From Yoonia sp035117555 (lineage in GTDB: Bacteria; Pseudomonadota; Alphaproteobacteria; Rhodobacterales; Rhodobacteraceae): 64,000 bases of DNA. Position 1 is the first letter of the stretch, and every line of letters starts with the position of its first letter. Position numbers and translations under genes: made by a program. The DNA lies in contig NZ_JAYKPK010000008.1 in NCBI RefSeq assembly GCF_035117555.1, positions 124,001-188,000 on the forward strand, in the 5' to 3' direction. The notes beneath the pieces are model-generated. The model had not been told where the DNA came from, did no database searches, and was given only the letters and a program-made list of their open reading frames with translations. Shown piece after piece: positions 8,609 to 16,376 of this stretch.

Positions 8609-9586
8609 TTAGCCTCCTGTCACGGTCTGGGCGATGGCGAGGTAGATCGGAATGCCCAAGGTCAGGTTGAACGGGAAGGTCACGCCCAGCGACAGGGTCA
8701 GATAGACAGCCGGGTTCGCCTCTGGCAAGGCGACGCGCATCGCGGCGGGCACGGCGATATAGCTGGCGGAGGCTGCGAGCACCATCATCAGCACAATGCC
8801 ACCCAGCGACAGGCCGATCAGCATGCCGACCCCAAGCCCGATTATCGCGCTGACCAAAGGCATCGCGATGGCAAAGCCGACAGCGCCAAGGCTGAGCGAG
8901 CCTTTTGACTGCCGCAGCCCGCGCCCGGCGATCAGGCCCATGTCGAGCAGGAACAGGCAGAGCACGCCTTTGAACGGTGCCTCGATAAAGGCGCTGATTT
9001 CTGCCATGCCCGGTGCGCCGGTTAGCGCGCCGATGAAGAACGCCCCGACCAGCAGCACGATGGAGCCGTTGAGCAGCAATTCGCGGATCAGACCCGGTTC
9101 CATCCGCGCCCCGCCACCGCCCCGCGCGACCAGCCAGAGCGCAGACAGGATCGCAGGGGCCTCCATCACGGCGGCGACGGCGACCATGTAACCTTCGGAC
9201 GCGATCATCCGGCCTTGCAGCACAGATGTTGCCGCGACAAAGGTCACGATGCTGATCGATCCATAATGGGCCGCGACTGCCGCCGCATCCACCCGCGACA
9301 GGCCTGTCATCACCCGCAGCAAGGCAAAGGCCAGCAAGGGCAGGGCGAAGGACAAAACCAGCCCCGCGATCAGCGACAGGATCAATGTCTGATCAATCCC
9401 ATGGGCGCTGACCGCGACGCCACCTTTGAAACCGATGGCGAACAGCAGATAGATCGACATGCCTTTGGCAACCGCCTCGGGGATGGTCAGATCGGACCGC
9501 GCCAAAGCCGCGAGCAGCCCCAAGGCAAAGCTGAGGATAATAGGCGAGATCAGATTCGCCCCGGCAAGAGACAGGATTTCACTCAT
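8609..9586 (-). CDS. sbtA: SbtA-type sodium-dependent bicarbonate transporter
   Basis: 325 residues, almost entirely hydrophobic, with about ten transmembrane helices in two inverted halves. Family segments include AVAKGMSIYLLFAIGFKGG near residue 37 and AAHYGSISIVTFVAATSVL near residue 105 in the first half, and GVTFPFNLTLGIPIY near the C-terminus, all typical of SbtA permeases that import bicarbonate with sodium. Encoded between carbonic anhydrase (9 bases upstream) and the PII-like gene, it forms a three-gene inorganic-carbon operon. In a probable heterotroph its likely role is to supply bicarbonate to carboxylases. Confidence 0.9.
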   Translation of the reverse strand: MSEILSLAGANLISPIILSFALGLLAALARSDLTIPEAVAKGMSIYLLFAIGFKGGVAVSAHGIDQTLILSLIAGLVLSFALPLLAFALLRVMTGLSRVDAAAVAAHYGSISIVTFVAATSVLQGRMIASEGYMVAVAAVMEAPAILSALWLVARGGGGARMEPGLIRELLLNGSIVLLVGAFFIGALTGAPGMAEISAFIEAPFKGVLCLFLLDMGLIAGRGLRQSKGSLSLGAVGFAIAMPLVSAIIGLGVGMLIGLSLGGIVLMMVLAASASYIAVPAAMRVALPEANPAVYLTLSLGVTFPFNLTLGIPIYLAIAQTVTGG

Positions 9587-9595
9587 CGCGGGCCT

Positions 9596-10243
9596 TTAGA
9601 CATTCACGAAGAGCTGTGTTGCCGGGTCGTAATGTTCAAGGCTCCCGTCGCCGATATTTTTCCACAAGCCATGCAGGCTGATGCTGCCGTCCTTGACCGC
9701 GCTGCGCACGAAAGGGAAGGTCATCAGATTGCGCAGCGAAATCAGGATCGCGGCCTTTTCCAGCGCGGTTTTGCGGCTGGCATCATCGCCCTCGGGCAAA
9801 GTCTCGAACCCCGGGCGGATGATGTCGAGCCAGCGGCCGATAAAGCTGGTCTGTTCTTCCAGTTCCGGCGCATGGCCCGCGCACATATTGTAACAGCCTT
9901 CGATCCCACCGCAGCCGGAATGACCGAGCACGATCAGATGTTCGACCTTCAGCGCGCGCACCGCATATTCCACCGCGGCCGAAGTGCCGTGATGCCGCCC
10001 GTCGGGTTCATATTCGGGGATCAGATTGGCGATATTGCGGTGGATGAACAATTCGCCCACATCCGCCCCGAAGATGGATGAGACATGCAACCGGCTGTCG
10101 CAACAGGACACGACCATGATCCGGGGCCTTTGGCCATTGGTGGCCAGATCGTCGTAGATCGTCCTGTTCTCTTCAAAAACAGTGGATTTCCACGTCTTGT
10201 AACGGTCAACCAGATAGGCCGGAAGCGGGCGGGCATTATGCAT
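9596..10243 (-). CDS. Beta-class carbonic anhydrase
   Basis: 215-residue zinc enzyme that interconverts CO2 and bicarbonate. The zinc ligands are visible as SCCDSR (Cys48 with the Asp-Arg dyad Asp49/Arg51) and GHSGCGGI (His108, Cys111). FIHRNIANLIP and the HHGTSAAVEYAV helix are conserved beta-CA segments. There is no signal peptide, so it should be cytoplasmic. It is the first gene of the operon with sbtA and the PII-like gene. A putative promoter with an embedded palindrome lies at 10292-10320. Confidence 0.95.
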   Translation of the reverse strand: MHNARPLPAYLVDRYKTWKSTVFEENRTIYDDLATNGQRPRIMVVSCCDSRLHVSSIFGADVGELFIHRNIANLIPEYEPDGRHHGTSAAVEYAVRALKVEHLIVLGHSGCGGIEGCYNMCAGHAPELEEQTSFIGRWLDIIRPGFETLPEGDDASRKTALEKAAILISLRNLMTFPFVRSAVKDGSISLHGLWKNIGDGSLEHYDPATQLFVNV

Positions 10244-10291
10244 TCGTCAGTCCTTGCGCTGTTGGCACGGGATACGTCGCATTTTCCAGAA

Positions 10292-10320
10292 TTTCGAGCG
10301 ATTTTTTACAATCGCGTCAA
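10292..10320 (-). promoter_or_regulatory. Putative promoter with palindromic operator for carbonic anhydrase-sbtA operon
   Basis: On the reverse strand TTGACG (10320-10315) and TCGAAA (10297-10292) are 17 bases apart. The spacer is occupied by the perfect inverted repeat GCGATT-N6-AATCGC at 10298-10315, whose first base pair overlaps the -35. A regulator bound there would control the promoter directly. The promoter elements are judged by eye. Confidence 0.45.
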
Positions 10321-10354
10321 CCTTCTGGGAACCCTGGCGGCGTAAACCGGCGGC

Positions 10355-10771
10355 ATGGATCATTCAAACCCTCTTTATACGTTCTACCGCCCCGCCAATT
10401 GTGACGTGATCATCCTGCGATGTCACGACAAACTGCAGTTTGACCATCATGTCCTGGCGCGCGCCTTTGCCGACAGATCCGCGGTGGAGGCAGAGGAGAT
10501 GCTGTGCCGTATCCTTGAAAACATGGCCGATTGGCTGAATGTACTGCAGCAGGGGGGCGCCGCGGACTGCCCGGCACCTTGTCAGAAAGCGGCCCGGCGG
10601 ATCGGGCTGGTGGCAAGTCAGATCGGGCTGACCGGGCTGGCCTGTGCGGCGGGTCACGTGACGTCTTGTCTGCAATCGCGCGACCGCGTGGCGCTGGCGG
10701 CCACCATCGGGCGTTTGGAACGCGCCTTTGACTGTGCGGTGGCGGAGATCTGGACGTTCCGCCGTCACTAG
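10355..10771 (+). CDS. Cysteine-rich conserved hypothetical protein
   Basis: 138 residues, no signal peptide or membrane segment, predominantly helical and with eight cysteines, including ANCDVIILRC, DCPAPCQK and SCLQ. The second half (QKAARRIGLVASQIGLTGL, then RVALAATIGRLERAFD) looks like a four-helix bundle resembling HPt-like domains, but the phosphoacceptor His motif is not clear. Divergent from the carbonic anhydrase operon with about 110 bases between. No function is assigned. Confidence 0.7.
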   Translation: MDHSNPLYTFYRPANCDVIILRCHDKLQFDHHVLARAFADRSAVEAEEMLCRILENMADWLNVLQQGGAADCPAPCQKAARRIGLVASQIGLTGLACAAGHVTSCLQSRDRVALAATIGRLERAFDCAVAEIWTFRRH

Positions 10772-10844
10772 CGACCGAACTGCCCCTTGCGGCGCTGCTG
10801 TGGCGGGTTAGTCTGGCGGTGGAATTGATTTGTCAGGATAACCT

Positions 10845-12224
10845 ATGTCGCTTGCCTTTGCTGGTCCCAATGTTGCCGCCATCCCGGTGCATATCGTCGA
10901 AAAAGATCGCGCAGAGGCCGCGGTGGCCGATTTGTCCGACATGGGCCAGACATGGGCCGCAACCCAAGGTTTTACCGGCGCTTTGGGGCAAATGCTGGTT
11001 GTGCCCGATGCGCAGGGTGGCATCGCGCAGGTTTTGGTCGGCTATGGCACAGAACAGACCCGTGCCCGTGGCCGGTTCCATCTGGGCGCGGTGGCGCGGC
11101 AATTGCCGAAAGGGGATTATCAGATCGCTTCGGGCCTGACCGGCGCTGCGCTGGAAGAGGCGGCACTTGCCTGGCTGTTGGCAGGCTATAGTTTTGACCG
11201 CTATCGCAAGCCTGCCGATCCGATTGCGGCGCTGGTCGCGCCGGATGGCATTGATGCGGCGCGGATTGAGATTATCGCACAGGCAGAGGCGTTGACGCGT
11301 GATCTGATCAATATCCCCGCATCCGACATGGGGCCGGAGGAGTTGGAACAAGCCGCGCGCGATCTGGCCGAGGCGCAGCATGCCACGATCAGCGTGACCA
11401 CGGGCGAGGATCTGCTGGATGCCAATTTCCCGCTGATCCATGCCGTGGGCCGCGCCAGCCCGCGTGCGCCGCGGCTGATCGATATGCGCTGGGGGAACAA
11501 TGGCCCGCAACTGACGCTGGTCGGCAAGGGCGTGTGTTTTGACACCGGCGGGCTGAATATCAAACCCGGTGCGTCGATGGGTTTGATGAAAAAGGATATG
11601 GGCGGGGCGGCCACTGTGCTGGGCTTGGCACAGATGATCATGGCGCTGGGCCTGCCGTTGCGCCTGCGCGTGCTGATCCCGGCGGTGGAAAACAGCATCG
11701 CGGGCAATGCGTTCCGGCCGCAGGATATTCTGCACTCGCGCAAGGGGCTGACGGTCGAGATCAACAATACCGATGCCGAAGGGCGGTTGGTGCTGGCCGA
11801 TGCTTTGGCGCTGGCGGATGAGGAAAAGCCTGATCTGGTGATTTCCATGGCGACATTGACCGGGGCCGCACGGGTTGCCGTTGGGCCGGACCTTGCGCCG
11901 TATTTCACCGATCACGATGATCATGCTACGGCGATTGCCGATGCCGCGCGTCTGGTGGCCGACCCGGTTTGGCGGATGCCGTTTCATGAGCCTTATGAGG
12001 CGATGATCGAACCCGGCATTGCCGATCTGGACAATGCGCCGGGCGGGGGCTTGGCCGGTTGCATCACCGCGGCCTTGTTCCTGCGCCGCTTCGTGCAAAG
12101 CCCCTATGTGCATTTCGATATCTACGGCTGGCAACCGAGTGCCGCGCCGTCCCGCCCCAAAGGTGGCGTCGGCATGGGCGCGCGGGCTTTGCTGGCCGCT
12201 TTGCCAAAGCTGCTGAAGCTGTGA
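10845..12224 (+). CDS. M17 leucyl aminopeptidase family protein
   Basis: 459-residue cytosolic dizinc aminopeptidase (PepA-like). The M17 signature NTDAEGRLVLADAL is near residue 308. The metal and active-site segments VCFDTGGLNIKPGASMGLMK (Asp and Lys ligands) and KKDMGGAATVLGLAQMI precede it. The N-terminal macro-like domain spans about residues 1-150 and is shorter than in E. coli PepA, as usual for this alphaproteobacterial subgroup. The stop overlaps the GTG start of the NlpC/P60 gene, suggesting that the two peptidases work together, perhaps on murein peptides. Confidence 0.93.
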   Translation: MSLAFAGPNVAAIPVHIVEKDRAEAAVADLSDMGQTWAATQGFTGALGQMLVVPDAQGGIAQVLVGYGTEQTRARGRFHLGAVARQLPKGDYQIASGLTGAALEEAALAWLLAGYSFDRYRKPADPIAALVAPDGIDAARIEIIAQAEALTRDLINIPASDMGPEELEQAARDLAEAQHATISVTTGEDLLDANFPLIHAVGRASPRAPRLIDMRWGNNGPQLTLVGKGVCFDTGGLNIKPGASMGLMKKDMGGAATVLGLAQMIMALGLPLRLRVLIPAVENSIAGNAFRPQDILHSRKGLTVEINNTDAEGRLVLADALALADEEKPDLVISMATLTGAARVAVGPDLAPYFTDHDDHATAIADAARLVADPVWRMPFHEPYEAMIEPGIADLDNAPGGGLAGCITAALFLRRFVQSPYVHFDIYGWQPSAAPSRPKGGVGMGARALLAALPKLLKL

Positions 12225-13036
12225 CAGACCGCCGCCTGACCCCGGCGAATGGGCGTGTCGCGGCCTTGCATCTGGCCGGGAAAGTGCCCGCAGAGCGCTA
12301 TCTGGCCGGTGCGCTGATGATGCTGACCTGTCCGGTCAGTGATCTCTGCGCGGAACCGGGTGGCGCGCGCGACCGGCAATTGCTGTTGGGGGCGATTGTC
12401 ACGGTTTTTGAAGATCGCGACAATTGGTCCTTCGTGCAGGCGGCGGATGGCTATGTCGGCTATGTTGCGTCAGACCGCCTTGGCCCGGTCCGGGACGTCA
12501 CACATATGGTCGGCACGGCGGCGACCCATGCCTATCTGGCAGAGGATATCAAATCCCCCGATGTGATGTGCCTGCCGTTCGGCGCGCGTGTGAGTGTGCT
12601 GGATGAGCGGGCGAAATTCTTTGAAACGACGCTTGGCTTCATCCCCAAAAAACATCTGCGCCCGCTGGACCGGCCTTTCACTGACCCCGCGACCGTCGCG
12701 CAATTGCATTTCGGCGTCCCCTATCTGTGGGGCGGCAATTCCACGCGGGGGATCGATTGTTCCGGGCTGGTCGCCGCCGCCTTGACCGCCTGCGGCATTC
12801 CCAGCCCTGCTGATAGCGATCTGCAATGCGAGGGCCTTGGCGCGGATTTCACCGGGACAGCGCGGCGCGGCGATCTGATCTTTTGGCGCGGCCATGTCGC
12901 GATGATGGTGGATGAGGCGACGCTGATTCACGCCAATGCGCATCACATGGCCACCGCCTATGAACCGCTGGAGGCGGCCACTCTGCGCATCGCCGCGCAG
13001 GACGGCGGGCCGGTCACTGCCCGCCGCCGGATTTAA
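12221..13036 (+). CDS. NlpC/P60 family cell-wall peptidase with SH3-like region
   Basis: 271 residues. The GTG at 12221 overlaps the aminopeptidase stop (GTGA); the open frame upstream runs through the neighbour gene and is not used. Residues about 20-150 contain two SH3-like parts (YLAGALMMLTCPVSDLCAEP, then WSFVQAADGYVGYV). The C-terminal catalytic domain has YLWGGNSTRGIDCSGLV with the nucleophilic Cys, and GDLIFWRGHVAMMVDEATLI with the active-site His. This layout resembles YkfC-like gamma-D-glutamyl-diamino-acid endopeptidases of murein peptide recycling. No signal peptide is seen. Confidence 0.9.
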   Translation: MTDRRLTPANGRVAALHLAGKVPAERYLAGALMMLTCPVSDLCAEPGGARDRQLLLGAIVTVFEDRDNWSFVQAADGYVGYVASDRLGPVRDVTHMVGTAATHAYLAEDIKSPDVMCLPFGARVSVLDERAKFFETTLGFIPKKHLRPLDRPFTDPATVAQLHFGVPYLWGGNSTRGIDCSGLVAAALTACGIPSPADSDLQCEGLGADFTGTARRGDLIFWRGHVAMMVDEATLIHANAHHMATAYEPLEAATLRIAAQDGGPVTARRRI

Positions 13037-13485
13037 TGCAGAACCGGCGGGATGCGTGACGCCAGCATTTGTGCTATCCGCAGGCCAAAGGCGCTGGCCG
13101 CCGCCGTCAGATGCATCGCCATATCAGGGCGCACCAGCAGCATCGCCATCCACAGCGCCTCTTCCCGTTCGCCCGTGGCGGCAGTCGTCACGAATTGCGC
13201 GAAAGTGGCCTCATCCGCGCCGAGGCAAGGGCAATCGACAGCATGGCGCATCAGTTTGCGCCGGTGGTGCTGGGACAAAAGGGTGATCACGGTATCGAAT
13301 GCCTCGATCGCGGTGCTGGCGCGGCGGGGACCCAATCCATTGCTCAGGTCCCGGCGCACGGCGGCGCGCCCTTCGGGGCCATCACACCAGAGCCGCAGAT
13401 AGATCACGCAGCAGGCGTTCAGATCATCTAGCTGGTGCAGGGATGCGGTGGGATCGCCCGCGATTTCGCGGTGATGCAGGCTCAT
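13033..13485 (-). CDS. Conserved hypothetical protein downstream of hemP
   Basis: 150 residues, soluble and helical, with ACCVIYLRLWCDGP near the N-terminus and a C-terminal helix ending MLASRIPPVLH. I recognise no domain. It overlaps hemP by 4 bases and shares a 4-base stop overlap with the convergent NlpC/P60 gene. Position after hemP hints at iron or haem-linked expression, which is inference only. Confidence 0.7.
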   Translation of the reverse strand: MSLHHREIAGDPTASLHQLDDLNACCVIYLRLWCDGPEGRAAVRRDLSNGLGPRRASTAIEAFDTVITLLSQHHRRKLMRHAVDCPCLGADEATFAQFVTTAATGEREEALWMAMLLVRPDMAMHLTAAASAFGLRIAQMLASRIPPVLH

Positions 13486-13637
13486 TTCGTCAGGATCAGC
13501 TTGCCCGCGCGGGTGATGCGCAGGGTATAGACCTGATCATTCAGCACGATATGCGCCTGATCGCCACCGGCGGTCAGCTGTGCGGCATCATGCGCGGGGG
13601 TGGTTTGCTGGGGTTTGATCTGCGTCTGGATATTCAT
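13482..13637 (-). CDS. hemP: Hemin uptake protein HemP
   Basis: 51 residues. The C-terminal motif VYTLRITRAGKLILTK is the defining end of the HemP family, small proteins encoded near haem-uptake loci and required for haem acquisition in several alphaproteobacteria. I chose the ATG at 13637 (MNIQTQIKPQQ), with AAAGG about ten bases upstream; an ATG at 13679 would add 14 residues without a better site. No haem receptor gene is in the window. A putative iron box lies upstream at 13737-13751. Confidence 0.85.
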   Translation of the reverse strand: MNIQTQIKPQQTTPAHDAAQLTAGGDQAHIVLNDQVYTLRITRAGKLILTK

Positions 13638-13728
13638 CTGCCAAGGACCTTTCATGCGGGCGCTCTTGCTTGCCTGCACGGGGCTGGCTGGCTGGACGTG
13701 TCACCACAATCAGGTTTCAGGTTGAATT

Positions 13729-13751
13729 TGTCAATCCGACTTTTTTAGTCA
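13729..13751 (-). promoter_or_regulatory. Putative hemP promoter with iron-rhodo-box-like site
   Basis: On the reverse strand TGA-N9-TCG at 13751-13737 differs by one base from the published iron-rhodo-box pattern TGA-N9-TCA of Rhodobacterales, and contains GACT-AAAAA-AGTC. It immediately precedes TTGACA at 13734-13729, a consensus -35. The -10 is weak, so this is a candidate only. Confidence 0.35.
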
Positions 13752-13757
13752 GGTATA

Positions 13758-14099
13758 CTATTTCTCGACCAGCCGGATCAGTTTGCGTTCCAGCACCTGC
13801 AACACGGCCCGCAGGTCATTGCCACGTTTGAGCACCTGACCATCCATGCCGATCACGACATATTGTCCTTGGCGCAGCCGCAATTTGGGATGTTTTTCGA
13901 TCCGGTAGAGCGGGTTTTCCGCTGTGCGCCGGAAGATCGCAAAGACCGCCGTCTCGCGCAGATTAGAGATGCCGTAATCGCGCCATTCGCCAGCGGCGAC
14001 CATCCGCCCGTAAAGGCCAAGGATCAGGCCCAGTTCGGTGCGGTGAAAGGCGACTTGTGGCGGGGCGTGAAACTGTGGGGGTTGAATGCTCATGGACAA
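13758..14099 (-). CDS. DUF2794 domain-containing protein
   Basis: 113 residues. LGLILGLYGRMVAAGEWRDY, AVFAIFRRTAENPLYRIEK and the basic C-terminus LQVLERKLIRLVEK match DUF2794, a small alphaproteobacterial family of unknown function. It is cytoplasmic, with no cysteines or membrane segment. It lies upstream of hemP on the same strand, but the 120 bases between carry a promoter-like signal, so hemP may be transcribed separately. Confidence 0.88.
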   Translation of the reverse strand: MSMSIQPPQFHAPPQVAFHRTELGLILGLYGRMVAAGEWRDYGISNLRETAVFAIFRRTAENPLYRIEKHPKLRLRQGQYVVIGMDGQVLKRGNDLRAVLQVLERKLIRLVEK

Positions 14100-14131
14100 G
14101 GGTCGCGCGAAAAGGCGCGAAAATCAAGCCA

Positions 14132-14401
14132 TCAGCCGCAGCGGATATCGCTGATCACTTCACCGTCACTGATGTAGAAATTGATCCGTTCGGCGCGGAA
14201 ATCCATCGTCACCATGTCGTCGGGCCGGATCACCCGGACCTGATCCATGATCAGCACCCGTTCCAGCGCGGTTGCAGGCTGACCGATCAACCCGATGTGG
14301 CGCGACACATTGCAGGTGTCGGGCAGCGTGGGTGCAGGTGCCGGATCATTATCGGGCACGGCGCAGGCGGCAAGCAGCAGGAATGGGATCAAATGTCGCA
14401 T
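14132..14401 (-). CDS. Peptidase inhibitor I78 family lipoprotein
   Basis: 89 residues. A short signal peptide MRHLIPFLLLAACAV ends with lipobox LAAC, predicting a lipid-anchored periplasmic protein. The mature part has HIGLIGQPATALERV, VRVIRPDDMVTMDFRAERIN and a terminal DIRCG, the pattern of MEROPS family I78 (elastase-inhibitor AFLEI-like): Arg-Val-Ile-Arg-Pro followed by an Arg-Ile-Asn strand and Cys-Gly end. I used the ATG at 14401; the open frame continues far upstream antisense to the alcohol dehydrogenase gene but has no start there consistent with a secretion signal. Confidence 0.85.
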   Translation of the reverse strand: MRHLIPFLLLAACAVPDNDPAPAPTLPDTCNVSRHIGLIGQPATALERVLIMDQVRVIRPDDMVTMDFRAERINFYISDGEVISDIRCG

Positions 14402-14500
14402 GCGTATATTTGCGCTGCTGCGGGGGGCTTTGGCAAGACCAAGGTTGAACTTGCTGCGCTTTTCGCAGATCAAAGATGCAAACCAACAGGAGACATCAGG

Positions 14501-15613
14501 ATGCGCACACGGGCAGCAGTGGCAATGGCAGCGGGCAAGCCGCTGGAAGTGATGGAAGTCAATCTCGACGGTCCCCGCGCGGGCGAGGTGCTGGTCGAGA
14601 TCAAGGCGACCGGCCTGTGCCATACCGATGAATTCACCCGCTCCGGCGATGATCCCGAAGGCGCGTTTCCCGCGATTCTGGGCCATGAGGGTGCCGGTGT
14701 GGTGATTGAGGTCGGCGAGGGCGTCACATCGCTGGTGCCCGGCGATCACGTGATCCCGCTTTACACACCCGAATGCCGTGAATGCGAATATTGTCTGAAC
14801 CCGAAAACCAACCTCTGCCAGAAGATCCGCACGACCCAAGGGGCGGGCGTGATGCCGGACGGCACCAGCCGGTTTTCCATGCTCGATGGCACGCCGATCC
14901 TGCATTACATGGGCTGTTCGACCTTTGCCAACCATACTGTCCTGCCCGAAATCGCGCTGGCCAAGGTCCGCAAGGACGCGCCATTCGACAAGATCTGCTA
15001 TATCGGTTGCGGTGTCACCACGGGCATCGGCGCTGTCATTAACACCGCCAAGGTGGAAATCGGCAGCCGCGCGATTGTCTTTGGTCTGGGCGGGATCGGT
15101 CTGAACGTCATTCAAGGCCTGCGTCTGGCCGGGGCGGATCAGATCGTTGGCGTTGATCTGAACGATAGCAAATATGAGATGGCGACGCGGTTCGGCATGA
15201 CTGATTTCGTGAATCCGAAAAAGGTCAGCGGCGATCTGGTCGCGCACCTCGTGGAACTGACCAAGGGCGGCGCGGATTACACATTCGACGCCACCGGCAA
15301 TGTCAATGTGATGCGCACGGCACTTGAATCCGCGCATAAAGGCTGGGGCGAAAGCATCATCATCGGGGTTGCACCTGCGGGGGCTGAAATCTCAACCCGG
15401 CCATTCCAGCTGGTCACCGGGCGCTCTTGGCGCGGCACGGCCTTTGGCGGCGCTCGGGGCCGGACCGATGTGCCGAAAATCGTCGATTGGTATATGCAGG
15501 GCAAGATCGAGATTGATCCAATGATCACTCACAAGCTGAAGCTGGAAGATATCAACAAAGGTTTCGATCTGATGCATGCGGGCGAAAGCATCCGCGCTGT
15601 CGTCGAATTTTAA
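14501..15613 (+). CDS. adhC: S-(hydroxymethyl)glutathione dehydrogenase / class III alcohol dehydrogenase
   Basis: 370 residues. Zn/NAD-dependent oxidation of S-hydroxymethylglutathione to S-formylglutathione, the first enzymatic step of formaldehyde oxidation. Catalytic zinc ligands are in ATGLCHTDEF and ILGHEGAGVV; the structural-zinc lobe is PECRECEYCLNPKTNLCQKI with four Cys; the coenzyme fold is FGLGGIGLNVIQGLRLAGA followed by VGVDLNDSKY. The start at 14501 has AGGAGA eight bases upstream. The product feeds S-formylglutathione hydrolase encoded at 4377. A roughly 100-base gap upstream separates it from the divergent I78 lipoprotein gene. Confidence 0.96.
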   Translation: MRTRAAVAMAAGKPLEVMEVNLDGPRAGEVLVEIKATGLCHTDEFTRSGDDPEGAFPAILGHEGAGVVIEVGEGVTSLVPGDHVIPLYTPECRECEYCLNPKTNLCQKIRTTQGAGVMPDGTSRFSMLDGTPILHYMGCSTFANHTVLPEIALAKVRKDAPFDKICYIGCGVTTGIGAVINTAKVEIGSRAIVFGLGGIGLNVIQGLRLAGADQIVGVDLNDSKYEMATRFGMTDFVNPKKVSGDLVAHLVELTKGGADYTFDATGNVNVMRTALESAHKGWGESIIIGVAPAGAEISTRPFQLVTGRSWRGTAFGGARGRTDVPKIVDWYMQGKIEIDPMITHKLKLEDINKGFDLMHAGESIRAVVEF

Positions 15614-15638
15614 GCCTTAAGCGACGAGAGGGGCGAAC

Positions 15639-16376
15639 ATGGCCAAGGATCGTATGTTATTGGCCGTGTTGATCGACGCGGATAATATTCCTGCAAAATA
15701 TGCCGCACCCATCCTGCGTGAGGTCACGACCTATGGTGAACCGGCGCTGCGCCGGGTCTATGGCGATTGGTCCAGCCCTGCCTTGGGCGGCTGGAAAAAG
15801 GAAGTCGTGGAACTGGGGCTGGTCGCCAATCAGGAAACCGCCAATACACGTGGCAAGAATGCCAGCGATATCGGGCTGGTGATCGATGCGATGGATATCC
15901 TGCATACGGGCCGGTTTGACGGTTTCGTGCTGGTCAGCTCTGACAGTGATTTCACCGCTTTGGCCAACAGGTTGCGCGAAAACGGGGTTGTCGTGATCGG
16001 CATCGGCGAAGGCAAGGCGCCGGTCAGCCTGCGCAATGTCTGCAACCGGTTCATCCTGATCGAAAATCTTGTGGATCAGGACAAGGATCAGCCCAATATC
16101 GGCGGACCGGCCAAGCCGGTGCCCGCCACGGCGACCGCCACACGGCAAGCGCCATCAGCGGCGATCCCGTTGGTGATCAAGGCGATGGAAAGCATCGACC
16201 CCGAAGGCGAATGGTATTCGCTGGGCCAGATCGGCCAATATATCACCCGTGCTGCGCCTGATTTCGACCCGCGCACCTATGGCAGTGCCAAGCTCAGCGA
16301 TCTTTTGGTCAAATCAGGCCGGTTCGAGGTCAAGAAAGGCCAGGGCAACCATCTGGAAGCCCGCCGCCTCGATTAG
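15639..16376 (+). CDS. NYN-domain (PIN-like) protein with OST-HTH/LOTUS-type C-terminus
   Basis: 245 residues. The NYN domain starts LAVLIDADNIPAKYAAPIL; further acidic positions are in DIGLVIDAMDIL and VLVSSDSDFTALANRLRENG, which together form the PIN-like metal site of RNA-directed nucleases. After a Pro/Ala/Thr-rich linker (residues about 155-175), the C-terminal 70 residues (LGQIGQYITRAAPDFDPRTY, then SDLLVKSGRFEVKK) match an OST-HTH/LOTUS RNA-binding module. The target is unknown. It shares a 4-base stop overlap with the convergent TetR gene. Confidence 0.88.
   Translation: MAKDRMLLAVLIDADNIPAKYAAPILREVTTYGEPALRRVYGDWSSPALGGWKKEVVELGLVANQETANTRGKNASDIGLVIDAMDILHTGRFDGFVLVSSDSDFTALANRLRENGVVVIGIGEGKAPVSLRNVCNRFILIENLVDQDKDQPNIGGPAKPVPATATATRQAPSAAIPLVIKAMESIDPEGEWYSLGQIGQYITRAAPDFDPRTYGSAKLSDLLVKSGRFEVKKGQGNHLEARRLD

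Noticed and set aside
10833..12134. 433-codon open frame antisense to the M17 aminopeptidase gene
   Set aside because: High-GC antisense artefact: no ribosome site, no recognised domain, Arg/His/Gln-rich composition, and fully inside a strongly supported gene.
14402..15337. Upstream extension of the I78 lipoprotein frame
   Set aside because: The open frame extends antisense across formaldehyde dehydrogenase, but the lipoprotein signal peptide needs the start at 14401, and the extension has no domain.
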